From: Thereva unica
Lineage: Eukaryota > Arthropoda > Insecta > Diptera > Therevidae
Length of the DNA stretch: 64,000 nucleotides
Assembly (NCBI GenBank): GCA_949987705.1
Contig: OX465285.1
Coordinates: forward strand, 86,313,975-86,377,974
Direction: 5' to 3'
In this document: piece by piece, positions 1-13,400 of the stretch
Numbering within the stretch: position 1 is the first letter of the stretch
How the letters are laid out: each line of letters opens with the position of its first letter
Made by a program: the position numbers and the translations under genes
The notes under the pieces: generated by a model
Told to the model about the DNA's origin: nothing
The model's database searches: none
Seen by the model: the letters and a program-made list of their open reading frames with translations, nothing else

Positions 1-1639
1 TTACGATCGAAAAAAAACAATGGCGGAATTGACCGGAGATTTTGTGATCTTTAATATTTTTTTAAGTAGTCTTTTTGCCATTTTACGCATATTGTTACTA
101 ACTAAAAAAAAGTCCGTTGTAAAAAAATTGTGAAAATTTGTCTGACACTATATATTATTTGTACACATACACATACAAAAATATACATACACATACACAC
201 TTTCTCACACACAAAACACACACACACACTGCATTCGTAGACGATCTTTCATATTTGGCTAATATTCCATATTCCACAATATTATAGCACATACACATAC
301 ACATTTTTATAGGTTAGGTATAATTGTAACGGTAATTGAGAAGAATATGGTGTGATTTGTATGGTAAAATGCAGTAGAAATTATAAAAGCATGACAAAAA
401 TATTAGCATGTTTTCCTTTCTATGAATGTAACCAAATTTATTTATTCCAAAAAAAAAAACAAAAATAAGAAATATAGTATGTTAATAATATAATCTATAT
501 GTTGGGATCATTATTCGAAAGGGAAGAACAATTTTAAAACTAACTACTATTTAAAAATCATATATAAAGCTTTTGAAGCGCCATCTACTAGTCGTTTTAT
601 AAAAGAATGTTATAAACAGGTCTGAAACGCCATCTATTCGTAATTTTGAGAAACATTGAGATTTTTAATATTTTAGTATAGGAACCAAAATATCGTTCAG
701 AATACTATAAGGAATATTAACAAAGTGTGAAAGTAGCTATAATTTCATCTTTTCGGGCTTCCGCCTATTTAGCTACGAGAAAACAAACCAAAAACGTCTC
801 TGGAAGCCTACCATAAAAACCCTATAAATCTATAAATACACTACAAATTCTATCAAATATATATTCAAAGGTCCTAAAGATTCTCTTATAACTACCAAAA
901 ACAACCCTTTGAGACCCTATCAAAAACACTCTAGAGAGAGAGATCCCCTACCAGACAAGTTACGATACTAATATATATCAAAGACCATACCAAGGCAGCC
1001 CAATAGACTCAAGCAACACTGTTCCAGAAAACGCAACAAACTGCCACTACAAAATATGTTGTGCAAAAGAAGCTACTTTAAGCGATTTGAGAGTTGTTAC
1101 AAAAGAAGACACATACCAAAACACCCCCTCTAAACCTTAGAAAAATACTCCTGGGAGATCCCAGCACAAGCAACCCTAGATAATCTGCCAGAGACCCTAC
1201 CATAGACGTTACCATAAACAACAATAAACGTTACCATAAAAGTCCCAAAAACCTAAACCCTAAAACGCCTTCATAGACCTCAACAAAAAACGTCCCTAAA
1301 TATTCTGTCACCGACCCTTCCAGAGCCGCTGCAGAATATCAATCCCAAGGAGTCTACCAGTCTACCTCAGTGTCTGATTCCTACTGACTAAACTCACCAA
1401 CCCTTTTGCATGACGTTGGAGTTCAGACCGGTACGATCCCTAAAGACATTACTTCGGCCTGACCCTTAAAAGGTCTCCGTTGAAGGTGCTTACCAGAGCC
1501 AGGACTGTAGGACTTGCGGAGAAAGATGACTTCTACGAAGCTCGCTACCTAGCAGCCACTAGCTTCATAGTGCCATCGGAAAGTAGACAGCATTCTTCCT
1601 ATCAAAAGAACCACCTCCCTTTTAACTCCCATTTTCCGC
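1..1639. other. No gene seen; microsatellite and A/C-rich sequence
   Basis: Contains (CA)n/(CATA)n tracts around 165-235 and 290-305 and a long A/C-biased stretch at 780-1330 (recurring CCTACCA, CCATAAA, ACCCTA words). No coding or TIR signal that I can defend. Confidence 0.5.
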
Positions 1640-2200
1640 CCTTCACAGGTTTACTCCATTGCGTCATGGGGCTGGATCAGCTATGTATCTAGCTGCTATC
1701 TCTCCGCCAATTTCACAATTCTCCACACTTGAAACTGGACTTATGGTCTGGTCCAGGATGTTCACCTGCATCAGGATGTTCACCGTATTATCTGCACTTC
1801 GGCGGCTGTTTCCAGCTCAATTCTGTACTTCGCAAACCTCAGGCATATAAAGACGACATGCCTCTTGTCTGGTCATTCTGGGCAGAACGATGAATCGTCC
1901 AACCTGGGGCGATGAAAGTATGACCCCACTCAGAAACTGCGTGAAGTAGTTACTCACTTCTTCATGTTTCCTCATAGCCCGCCTCCCCCATTTGGCCCCT
2001 AGGTCCATAGGCCCTTAGTAGACTCGTTCCACTTCCTCTGACATGCTGCGCTGGACGTGCATTAGAATCTGTCACACTACCTTAGGCTCCGCCTTACAAA
2101 TTCCGGGTCGTACTAGTTCCTTCCCAACGCTGCCATAATATCGATGTAAGTCATTCCTCCTATGTCGCATGCTGGTTCATCAAACGTGGTATCACATGCA
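1640..2200 (-). mobile_element. Non-LTR retrotransposon 3' fragment (R1/jockey-like C-terminal region)
   Basis: On the minus strand 2008-1817 reads WGRRAMRKHEEVSNYFTQFLSG, followed by LYMPEVCEVQN, resembling the region downstream of the RNase H/RT domain in arthropod R1/jockey-type LINEs. Frames are broken and no RT core is left. Element boundaries are approximate. Confidence 0.55.
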
Positions 2201-2344
2201 TAGCACGCTCGAAGGGCACTTAGCTGATTCGAAGAGATTATTTTCCTTTTACTACCCCAACGGCTTCCAAACTAGGGTGCGCGGCATACAGCTCAAAGGA
2301 GGTGCGCGGATGATTTTATCTTTTTGACTCTTTTGCCTCACCTT

Positions 2345-2600
2345 TATATAAATAAATGTATCGGTCGTTCGGCGCCACTGGATCGACTCTCCGTGGCTGG
2401 TAAATGTATCAGTCGATCGGCGCCACTGGATCAACTCTCCGTGGCCGGTAAATGTCGGTCGGAGCCTTTGGATCAACTCTCCGTGGCTGGTAGATGTATC
2501 AGTCGGTTGGCGTCACTGGATCAACTCTCCGTGACCGGTAAATGTATCGGTCTTTCGGTACCACTGGATCAACTCTCCGTGGCCAGCGAGACCAGCGCTC
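2345..2600. repeat. Minisatellite, about 48-bp unit, five to six copies
   Basis: The phrase TGGATCAACTCTCCGTGGC recurs at roughly 2380, 2427, 2472, 2517 and 2565, with GGTAAATGTATCGGTCG between copies; one unit lacks about 9 bp. It directly follows (in minus orientation) the end of a LINE fragment at 2600-3060, so it may be part of that element's 3' tail. Confidence 0.85.
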
Positions 2601-3060
2601 TCGAGCCACGTTTTTATCTCCCATATCCCTTTATTCGACAGCTCTCAGCACCGACCAGGATCTCCCTAATAGGGTTCTCCTCTACTTTGTTCTAGGTCTT
2701 CCAACTCGACGGGTTCCTTGCGGATTCAAGTCAAGGACCTGTTTGGCTTAGATTCACAAGGTGTGGTCAATCCATTTCCATTTCCTTCGCCTGATTGGAT
2801 CGTCTATCCTTTCTTGGCTTCATGGTGCCCTAGTTCTTCATTTGGAATTTTATTTTGCCAGCGGATTTTTAGGATACGACTTAGGCATCTGGCGATGAAA
2901 ACTTGCAGGCGCTCTGTGATGAATTGGATGGTTCGCAACCATACAAAAGAACTGCCTTAACGTTGGAGTTGAACAGCCGCAATTTTGTGGTAGTTGAAAT
3001 CTCCGTTCTTTCGACCTTTCTATGCCTCTTAAAAAGCCAAGCGGACGGCGTTCGCCCGTT
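2600..3060 (-). mobile_element. RTE-type LINE 3' fragment
   Basis: Minus-strand frames contain ITERLQVFIARCLSRILK and IRWQNKIPNEEL, the same post-RT domain as in the element at 57572-59871 (LQVFINRCLRRILKIRWQ). Several frameshifts; no ORF survives. Confidence 0.75.
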
Positions 3061-5168
3061 GTAAGGGAATTTTTTTTATTTTTACTCCACCTAACCTGAT
3101 TTGTTAGGAAAGTACATATATTGAATTGTAACCATTTATTCTCACTTGTGCTCCACACTACTCCAACAATCACACATAACACTTATTTAAGAATACACTA
3201 TAGAATTTTAATTAAAATCCACAAGAAGTTAATCTAGTTAAATAATTAGTTAAATGCACATTCTGGGCACTATTCCATAGACCATTAACGCCATCTTATC
3301 TAAACTCAGTCTAATTCGAGGAGTAGCGCATGCTCTTATTCTTTCTTTTATAATTTCGTTGCTAGAAACACTTTTATATGACACAACATCCAGTACGAAA
3401 AGCTTGAACTATCTTTCATGAAAACATAAGCGAAATACCTACATATCTCACACAAATTGGAATTGTTGACAGCAAATGTCACCAAATGTCAACTTAAATA
3501 TCAACTGAATCAAACGTCAAAAAAACGTCCTGAAACGTCAAATTTATCGATATTATTTGTCTTTAAATAGTTAACATACAAATCGCACTATATTTCTTGT
3601 CATCTATATTTTATTTTGTCATTTTTTATTTTTTTAAAATCAAATACCAAAATGCAAATTCAAAAACAAACAAAACAATTTCGCTTTTATAAGATTTTTT
3701 ATAAAATTGCGTTGACATTTGCATTTTGGCCATATTCACACACACATAACATAAATTACTTCAGTCACCACGTTACGTCTGCCTACTTTAAATCTAAGTC
3801 AGTGCTTTTAAAATGAGCAGCTATATTTTGTCTCCCCAGAAAAAAAAATTTCAATAACAAAAGGAGCCCAAAACATAATTTTTACATTACCTATTTATAA
3901 AACTTAACGAAGAAATTATAAACACGAAAACACACTCACACGTGCTTACAAAGTACAAAATAAACAAAAACGAATGGTGGCTTTGGCGTTTTAATGAGCA
4001 TCGTCCTATTAATTAGATAATCGCCTAATAAAGCTAGATTAGCACTAATCCATCTGCAAACGTTGTGAATTCGATGGGCTGAAGCTGAAGCTGAATGTCG
4101 AAACATTGTTGTGTCTTTGCAGCTGCCGAAAAATGCGCGTTTTCCCATGAATATTAATCAAAGTTGTAAACGCAGCCATTCATTCACGCCTGTTAACGAT
4201 TCAGAGATGTGTCAGATACTTAACTGTTATTACATCAGAGCGTCATAGTAATTAAATCGCGTCAAATGAAACACACAAGCACGCAGCGAAAATATTATGT
4301 GAAGAGAGCACCCTACTGCTGATGATCAAATTTGAAGAGTTTAACAAAAGAGTCACAAAAAAAGACATGCTGGCTGGTAAGAAACACTTTAGCGGAAGAA
4401 ACTACATAAATAAATTTTGCAGATGAGTTCCGTAACGAATTTTTGGTCGTTAATCAATCGCGTCAACGAGGCGTTATAGTCCCTCTGCCGGTTGTCATGT
4501 AACAACACTACTGTCATATGCATTCGTGATGTTTATCGAAAAACATGCAAACGTCAGTTTTTAAGTAGGAACACAGGCTATGACTGGCGGATTGAGAACG
4601 TCAGGGCTAATTTATTGCAGCTGACAAAATGCCTCATGATAAGTTTTGATGGAATGTTGATGTGAAATTATTGCATCATAGTGTGACATGAATTAGATTT
4701 TTGAAGTGTAGATGGTGATACTGTCGTAAATGAACAAAATGACTTTGGACTTTGGAAATATCTTATTGAATCTCGGAAAAAGTTCATGGCGTTTTCTAGT
4801 AAAATTCAATTGGTTATCTTAATGAAAATTAATTTCTTAAAATCAAATATGCTCCATTATTATCGGCAATATTTCGCCATTTTTCGAGTAGCCAAACCAC
4901 TGACTTAGGCAGTATGAGTAAGATGGGCACTGCCCTCCAGACAGGGTATATGGCCGCCGGCATGCCAGTGCCCATCACCGCCTCCAAGGTAGCATCATAT
5001 AAAGAAAAAAATGGCAAATAAAATTTAGCATGATTGACATGACCTTACTATGTAACGCTTGGTCTTGCAGACGAATAGGTCGCCTTGGTCTTGCGCAAGA
5101 ACAAGACCAAGAATGCAAGAGCAAGACCATTTTTGATCATCTATTAAAACCTGAATGTTGTTCACTTA
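3061..5168. other. No gene seen; low-complexity AT-rich sequence with small palindromes
   Basis: At 5060-5130 the word TTGGTCTTGC and its reverse complement alternate, a decayed palindromic repeat. Minus-strand 5017-4829 ends EKWRNIADNNGAYLI, which is reminiscent of transposase C-termini but too short to assign. Nothing else supported. Confidence 0.4.
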
Positions 5169-5685
5169 AGGTCGATCCACACGTATCCGTGACGTGACGG
5201 CGACTTCAGTGTAGTACCGGGAGCATCAGTGAAAAGAAATCGGTGTGGTATAATACCAAGCAAAAAAGTGTGATAGTTGCCAAACATTCAATACAGTGGG
5301 GCACCGCCGATCAGCATCATTCAGCCGTCGTGAAAAATACAAAAAAACGTTGCCCCAGCTATTTTTTAATTTATCCCGGACGTGAAGCAAATATTTTTAA
5401 ATTCACAGAAAATTTTATAACAATTCAAAAGAAATTTAAGTAAAGTCTATTTGCAATACACTCAAAACGGTTTCTGTGCGACCACTTCCCGAAGAGTCCA
5501 TCTGGGTCGAACACACTCTCTAAATCCATGATGCACTTGAGATCGCTGTCCAAATTTCAAAATGAAAATGTCGGATGTCATTGAACATTGATCACCGATA
5601 CGGAAAAAGAGGGTCTGTCAGTAAAAAAAATTATCACGGAAGGCACTGACACGAAAAGTATCAACGCCGATGTGCGGATCGACCT
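5169..5685. mobile_element. Non-autonomous DNA transposon (MITE), 517 bp, TTA target duplication
   Basis: Terminal inverted repeats AGGTCGATCCRCAC at both ends, directly flanked by TTA on each side (5166-5168 and 5686-5688). A 3-bp TTA/TAA duplication is the habit of PIF/Harbinger elements. The internal ORFs have no recognisable transposase. Confidence 0.75.
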
Positions 5686-5922
5686 TTATCCGTATTCGAT
5701 GCACTAGTTTCACCGACACTCTGGACCGAGAAAATAGTGTCCGATTCCTGCCTGGCCAAGGCGGACGAATCTAGAAAGCTTGACTGATTGGGGTCCATAA
5801 CCTGAGAGTACATGGGTCACCAAGAATATGCTGGTACTCCCAAAGGAATCTTAACTTCGTCCTAGGGAACTTTATCACTCTAGTTGTCAGATAGGATAAA
5901 GATCTGCTTGTTAGCACAGGTC

Positions 5923-6106
5923 CCTGTGCTGAAAGTCGAGCCGTGTTTCATGACAAGTTGTTTGAGTTGAAGGAAGTGACCTTTAAGTCGAATTAGCACT
6001 TTCAGCACAAGACCCTAGAGTGGAAATGGTAAATGATTTGGCTGAAACGTTACTTTCTTTAATTCAAACGATTTGTCACGAAACACGACTCAACTTTCAG
6101 CACAGG
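5923..6106. mobile_element. Palindromic MITE, copy 1 of CCTGTGCTGAAAGT family
   Basis: Left arm CCTGTGCTGAAAGTCGAG...GTGTTTCATGACAA is repeated inverted on the right as TTGTCACGAAACACGACT...ACTTTCAGCACAGG, so nearly the whole 184 bp folds on itself. A second, decayed copy is at 41735-41870. Confidence 0.78.
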
Positions 6107-7676
6107 CCATAGGCTCTTCGTAAGATCTCATGGAGGCATGTCAATATAATGTGCTTCTCTGCTTGAAAGACAGTAGACCAAGCTGTAATCTCTATTAAAC
6201 TAGAGCATTTCGCCGCAAATGCTATACCATACCCACACCAACGTCTGTCTAGGAGGCAGCTGTGCACCTTACGAGCCCAAGCTGTGATATTCTAAGGAAA
6301 ACTGAACATTGACATTCAAAAAAACAGCCCTACACATTTCAGCTTGTGAGATCTCTTCCATAACGCTGCAACTATAGAATGCCCCCTTGAAAACCATTGT
6401 TGAGACGGCCTTTCGACGCTCATCAGATCCGATCGTACATTTCTTTGCGTGAGAACTCTTGACAAAGCACTTCACCTAACCTGCTCTGTGTTTTCGATCC
6501 AAAAATGCTGTTATGAAATCTAAACACTCCAGAATAGTTGAAATATCCCAAGTTTCAGGAGAAAACTTTTCGAAACACATAATCGATACCAAGATTACCG
6601 CAGATTTCAGAGTTTACACCCGAGTCAGTGTTCATCTGGAAGCCTACGATCTAAGCCAGATTACCGATCGCACGCGCTGTTTCACAGCAGCCTCCCCCCA
6701 TCTAAGTAGGTACTAATGGCGCCCAGGCTTCTTTACTTCGGTAATCAAATGAGATTTTGGCACTAGAGTAAATATAAAACTCACCCTTCTTAAAAAAGCA
6801 CCCGCACGCTATTATACTTCTCCAAATACAGCTATAGAAGTATGCATAAAATGTAGCTTTTAGAAATTGAATAGGACGTTAAAATACTCAATAGACCGCT
6901 TCTCGTTAGATTGTGTGTCTCAAGCAGCATTGGACGTTGTTAGTACTTAGTTGGGGGACCCCTTGGTAAAACGACGCTTGCATTTGGAATGCTCACTTTC
7001 AAATACATCTGTAATAGAGGCGTGCATGCCTCTGTAGCGGGATGCATTTGTAGATTTTCATACCTGTAGCGGAAGCGTGCATACACGTGTGGCAGACGCA
7101 TTTCCTCGCAATATCAACGAAAACCAGCACAGCTTATATCATCAACTGATGTAACACATTTAACTAAAGAAATTTGGCGGAAACTAGCATCCAATGCGAT
7201 GACACTTGAATATTATCAAACTATTTCTGAAAATCCTTAACAGAAGGCATAGAAAGAAGTATTTGTAAAACATGCCATTCTTTTGTACAAAAAATATGTT
7301 AATATATTTTTGCATTTAAACCTGTTCATTCATTATTACTTTCAGTTATCAAAATTCGACAATTAAAATTGCCTGAATTTTCTCATTTACAATTGTATAT
7401 TTTCAATGTTCATTTAAGCCATATATCTGCCATATTTATATGCTAATAAAAGCCAACGCCTCCATTAAAAAAAAATTCATCGTTACATCTAAAACTACAC
7501 CATTCCACACCTACCAAACACCTAAAACCTCATTTTGAATACAAAACAAACAAAAATTAAAACTAAACAAAACAAAACAAATACTCACAAAAAACAACAC
7601 ACACACACTCAAAAAATGGGTTTAAAAATTATTCTGTTTCTAAAAAAAATCGTTTGCGGTGTTTATTCTCCAACAG
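6107..7676. other. No gene seen; presumed Cda5 intron
   Basis: Mixed unique sequence, becoming A/C-rich with CAAAACAAA words just before the Cda5 acceptor at 7675-7676. No CBM14-type cysteine exon was found here. Confidence 0.5.
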
Positions 7677-10487
7677 ATCAACACTGTCGGAAGATGGTAT
7701 CAACAATAAGACGTCAAAATCCATAATAATAACATTATCGGCAAGCGCGGGCTCCAATCAACAATCTCCCCACATTAAAATAAATCCCGAATCCTTAGAA
7801 TCACCACCAGAAATAATCACCCATCCTCCTCCAACATCTGGATCATCCCATTCCCAAGGAAGAAATGTCCAAATCCTTAAAGAATCGCAAACATTGAACA
7901 GAACGACAACACAATCAGACGAACTAGTTTCGCACACAAACACAAGACAACAAACATATACGAACACAAATACTAAGACTAACGATAACCATAATAGATC
8001 ACGAATTATTTCACTAGTGGCTGGCTTTAATACAGCTAATGGTGAGAATCGATTCACCACCAGTAGTCCTTCACCAATTGATTTCAGTTCTGATAGTAGA
8101 GATTTCGATACAAATGAACAGAAGAAACGAATTTTAAGCTTTATCGTTTCGGACGTTGAACCGCAAAGTTTTCAACCTCCGGGGCAGTTTTCTGCAGTTA
8201 GTTCAACAACAACTTACAGGCCGCTCAGACTGGGGCAGTCATCAACAACTATATCACCGGATGTCTTGAAAAATCAGAAATCTGTAAGGTTGACCTTAAG
8301 CTCGACTTTTGGTGGTGGCGTTGAGACGGATGCAGTTCCAACATCCAAGGGTAAAGTTGAAGAAGTTCCGCTGTACGTTCGCCCGAATACTGATAACAAA
8401 CGCGGTTCTGCATTGGATCCGACAACCTATACACCAACAAGAGGTTGGCGGTTAACACGTACAAGTCCATCACCGTTTGCTACACAAGATACAAACTCGA
8501 TTGGTGAATTTGCAGATAGTCAGGAATCGGACTCTTTCATTTCATACAAAAAGGAACGATATAACGATTATGTTTCCGGATCTGGTAGTGAACATACACC
8601 AATAACCGAAAGAGCGAATACCGAAAGAGTACAAACCTTCACAACCAGAGCTTTAGTATTCAAAGACTCTCTGAGTAAGAATTTTGAAACAACCGGTTCA
8701 TCATCAAAATTCGTTTCACCATACAAAAGTCTTGAAACAATTCTACAAGAAAAAGAAGAGAAAAATAAATTCAATTCGGTTAAAACAACTTTAAAGCCGA
8801 AATATTCAACAACAACTCAATTTGTTTCAACAACAACAACACAAAAACCATTTAGAAGTTATTTTTTGATAACAGCACCACCAAAATCGAATAGTACCGC
8901 ACCAACAACATCACGTTTAATTACACCAACAACAACACCAAGAATTGTTTCTACAACAAATCGTTTTATAGCACCAACAACGTCTGGTTTTATATCGACA
9001 ACATCGCGATTTGTTACAACAACGCCACGTTATACGACAGTTAGAAAATCACCAACGCCGTCGTCAACAACAGCAAGACTTCCAGCTACAACAACAACAA
9101 TACGAAGTACAACTCCAGTGCCGAGTACAATTCAGTGGACGACAACAACATCAAGGCCAACTACAGCTTCTACTACAACAACAACTACAACAACCACTAG
9201 TCGGCCAACAACAACTACTACTCGTCCAACGACAACGACTACTCGTCCAACAACCACTACTACTCGGCCAACAACAACAACAACAACTACTACTACGACA
9301 ACAACAACAACAACACCTCGTCCAACTACAACCACAACTACACCATTGCCAACAACAACAACGTCAACAACAACTCCGTCAACTACCGAAGCCCCACGAA
9401 CTACCCAATCTTCGTCAACATATCGATCAACAACAACAAGAAAAGATACAGACTATCAAGATGTAAGCCCAAGAGGTCGATCTCGTTACACATTCTCCTA
9501 CTTCAACTCGCTGGACGACGAACCAACAACATATTCGCCCAAGTTCAGATTTTCAACTCTAAGCTACGATCATACCACTCCGGAAACTCCAACACGTAAG
9601 AAGACTATTCGAACTAGACCAACAACCACATCGAGGCTTTATATAACAAGACCGCAGAGTACCTCACGAAGGATTGAATTTGCTGCATTGAAGGCCGAAC
9701 AGCCCGAAAGGCCTGCTGAGTCCCAAACGGAATTGAAGTACGCCCTGAAAGATTCGCAAATCGATCATGATTTTGATGAGAACGACTCGACCGAAACGAG
9801 CAATGAAGACTCGATTTTAACTCTTCATAATTTCAAGTTCATTGATTCAGAAAGAATTGTTTCATCAACAACAGAACAGAGAGTGGTTGAGATCACAGAC
9901 AAGCCACCCAGTCACTACTACACCAAATACAAGGACTTGCCGACCGAAAGAACTCTGGCCAACTCCCTTCAAGTAATTGAAAAAGATCAAGATCGCAGCA
10001 AATTCCGTGCCACAGTAGAAATGCCCGAGTTCAATATCCCAACTGAATCCGAACTGAAAGCGGCTGATGATAAGCAAAATGAATTTAATGGTGAACCAGA
10101 AGATGAAGTAGTAGAAGGCACAACCTATGCACTAGAGTCATCAACAGACATCCAATCAAGCAGCATCGACCCAAGTACTACGCCGAATGCAACGTCAACA
10201 ACTTCGACAACGACAACTGCTCCAACGACAACAGCTGAAACGACAACGACAACTACTAGTACTACTACAAGTACCAGTACAAGTACTACTACAACAACAA
10301 CAACACAACGACCAACACCAAAACAAACGACAAAATATCCGAAAACATTGCTCCCACCTCGCGCATCCAGGGTCAATAATGCCATCAAGACATCCATCGC
10401 CGCCTCGAGTCGGACCAAGGCAACGACAGCATTTTCAAAATGTGCAGATAATACACCAAACACAAAATGCAACGAAATTCCTTCGAG
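7677..10487 (+). CDS. Cda5: Cda5 Thr/Ser-rich mucin-like exon
   Basis: Open for 2811 bp in one frame. It begins after a pyrimidine-rich ...TTCTCCAACAG acceptor (phase 2) and ends at CTTCGAG|GTACCG (phase 2). The frame runs on to a stop at 10504-10506, past the donor. The encoded segment is Ser/Thr/Pro-rich and disordered. Around 8800-9440 and again at 10190-10310 it becomes nearly pure Thr from ACA/ACT/ACG runs, with short TTRPT repeats, which would be a densely O-glycosylated linker between an upstream chitin-binding domain and the deacetylase domain. ATG codons near the 5' edge, such as that at 7654, lie upstream of the acceptor and are probably intronic, so this exon does not carry the start codon. 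Codon-level repeats make it prone to length variation. Confidence 0.85.
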
Positions 10488-13400
10488 GTACCGTTCGAGC
10501 TTTTAGAAATTGATTAGTAACAAAAAAAATCTCAAAACAAAAAAACAAAATAATGCAATCGCCATATTCTTTTCGATACATGATCTTGGTGTATGCTGGA
10601 ACTAAAAAACAAAAACACGATTTGTTCTACTAGAGTTTAGGTTTCTTCATCATCTTTTACTAATTCTAAAAACGCTTTCTTAGTTAAAACGTAAAAACTT
10701 TAGTTTTTTTTCAAAGTTCTAACACAAAATGGTGGAAATCTTAGACAAGCTTCGTTAAAATCGCAAATAGTGTTTTTCTTTTAGTAGACGCACTTCTAGC
10801 TTACACAGCAGAAATTTGGTTGCTAAGCCAGTTAAGCTTCTAGGATTAAGTTTAAGCTGCTCTGTACTTTAGAAAAAAAATATACATACCTCATAAATAG
10901 CACAAAACGAGCAAATTGGTGAAATTGTCTTGTGTTTGAAATCAAACTCAGAAAATTTCGAAAGAAGGTCATTTTACGAACAAGCATTTTAATATTTTTT
11001 ACACTACGTACTTAATCCAAAACACAAAGGGGTATTCACTAACTGCGTTCCTTTTCTGCTAATTATTACTATTTCTTACTCGTGAGTACTCGCAACTGCT
11101 CTTGCTTAAACATACGAGTAGATAACACTTGTAGTTACGCAATTGAAATCCGCTAGAGGGAAAGTCGCTATTTGGAGTCTATTGTGAATTTTGTTGCAGA
11201 CTTTTGATTGTGTTGAACTGTAATTTCTTTATTTTGTTTACTAAAATAATGCGTATTTTTTTCAAGTTTATTTCTGCCGTTTTAATTGCTTTAATGATTA
11301 ATATTAAGTACTAGTCTTTTTGAATTTACAATGGATTAACGCAGTTTTGTTTATTTACAAATGAAGTAACGTCAAAAATGTGAGGTTAGGTTTTATTCAA
11401 ATCAGCAAATTTATTGGTAAGAATAGCAAATATTTAGCAAGAAATAACATGTGTACAGTACAAGCCAATAATATCTTTTAGGATTATTTTCCCAATGGCC
11501 GACTTCAAATGTTGATATTGAATAGCTGTCTATAGCAGTGGTACAAAATCACAATACCCTGAGTTCTCTATCCCTAAAAATTGAAAGCGTCCGTGATAGA
11601 ATAAACACCCCCTCAACGGCGGCAGTATTTGATGGCGCCCCGAAGGTAGGGTAGCAGCTTCTTTCGTACAGCGGTTTCTCCAACGGAGGATGATACAGCT
11701 ACTCTACGAATGCTGTCACTGCGAACCCCTCTACTAGTTTGTCTGTCCCCGCCCGCTCACTCCCAATGGGCTCAGACTATATCCCAGAACCGGATGCGGC
11801 ATCAAACCTTTTCTGTTAGTATCATTGGTCCGTCGGGCACTGGGGGATAATGAGTCTTCGGTAACTTGCGGCAATTTGATATTTTCATTTCGCGTTTCTC
11901 CCCTAAAACTGCGTGGGAGGCAATTAAAGAATACCTTAAGGGAAAAGCTATTAATCCTGCTACAGTCTCCTGCAGGAAGATCAGCAATGTTTTCAAACTG
12001 GTTGCGTCTTTCGTCTTGACTGCAACGCCCAATACCGTTGAAAAGCTTTTAGACCCCACGATCTGGCCTCCTGGTGCATTTTCAAAGTGATTTATTCCCC
12101 GCATGCGTGCAGCGTATTCCTGGCACTCCGCAGGTTTCAAAAGATTTAAGACGCTTTCCCTCTGTTACCAAAACGTGAGGGGAATCAGATCCAAAATCCA
12201 GCTGAGAAGTGCAACTTCTGAGCTACCAAATCTAACTCAATTAATATGTACGCTACGTCAAAATTTCGGATTAACGTATAGACCTCTGGGCCTCGGTTGC
12301 CTAGGGAGTAAGGCGCCTGGCTACCATACCAGAGTTCCCGGGTTCGAATCCTGGCAGTGCGTCACCGTCCTTCCTCACTAGAGCTGCTGTTCGACATTGC
12401 ATTCTATACGAAGATAATAGATTGTCGACAGTATAAAGGGCTTTTCCTGAGCCGATCTGAAAGGAAAAAAGAAAACTTAATCCAGTCGTTCCAGAAAACG
12501 AAAGGGCTGCGAGTAGTTTGAGGAGTTTTTTAGTTGTCAAACGACTCAAAGTCCCTAATTCTTTTCGGAACGAAATACCCAAGCGTAAATGCCCGTTTAA
12601 CAACGAATTGCCCAATTTCTTCTTCTTAGGCTCCTTTAATCCTTCATGGGACATAGGGCGGAACCAGTTGCCCTGCAGCGGACTCTGTTTTGCGCGACAA
12701 CTCTCAGCTCTGGCCAGGATCTTCCAGCTGTTGCGGCTTCTGCTACTAGGGCTCTTCTCCATGTTGTTCTAGGTTGTTCTTGACAAACTCTCTTTGACAT
12801 TTGACGCCATTTCCCAAAACTATGACGCATTTACATTATAGTTACGTTCCATGCGGGGTACTTGCAAGTATTCCTGCTCTTTTTTATAGTATTTCACTCC
12901 TAGTAGAAAACGAAATAGATGGCTTTTTGTAAACTGATTAAAGTAAACTGTCGATTAGTTATTTGAAATTGAATTTTTAAAATAAATTTAAAAAAAAAAC
13001 GAGAAATATATAAAGATATAAAAAAAATTTTACGCAGTACTCTGTCAAGGTTAGCTCAACCTTCGGCAACTCGGACCATAAACTAGTTAACGCTTATTTC
13101 CCATATCCATCCTCGACGACAACCACTACAGCTCCCAAAGGAACTATGAGGAACCAACTGATTGGGTCTTAGTCGCTTCTTCCAAGCCACTGACTGGGAT
13201 TTGTGTTTCCGTAATGCCAATGCGAACTGTGCCGCCCTCTGTATCACCAAAATTATACGAGCAGGTATGCGCTTGTTTATCCCTAACTCTACCAAATCTG
13301 TGAAGCCTAGGCCGAACAGATGGTTCAATTGGGAGTGTATAAAAGCAATTAAAGCTAAATAAGTCGCCTATGGAGCATACAGACGTTCGCCTAACGAGCC

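Noticed and set aside
2252..2695. ORFs on both strands across the 48-bp repeat
   Set aside because: They arise because the unit length is a multiple of 3; no protein family match.
4829..5017. Small protein or transposase end (EKWRNIADNNGAYLI)
   Set aside because: Only about 15 residues look transposase-like, no inverted repeats or catalytic motif nearby; not enough to call.
9011..9466. Gln-rich ORF overlapping the Cda5 Thr-rich exon
   Set aside because: It is the +1 frame of the same CAA/ACA repeats; the Thr frame is continuous with splice-compatible phases on both sides. Opposite-strand Val-rich frames are the same artefact.
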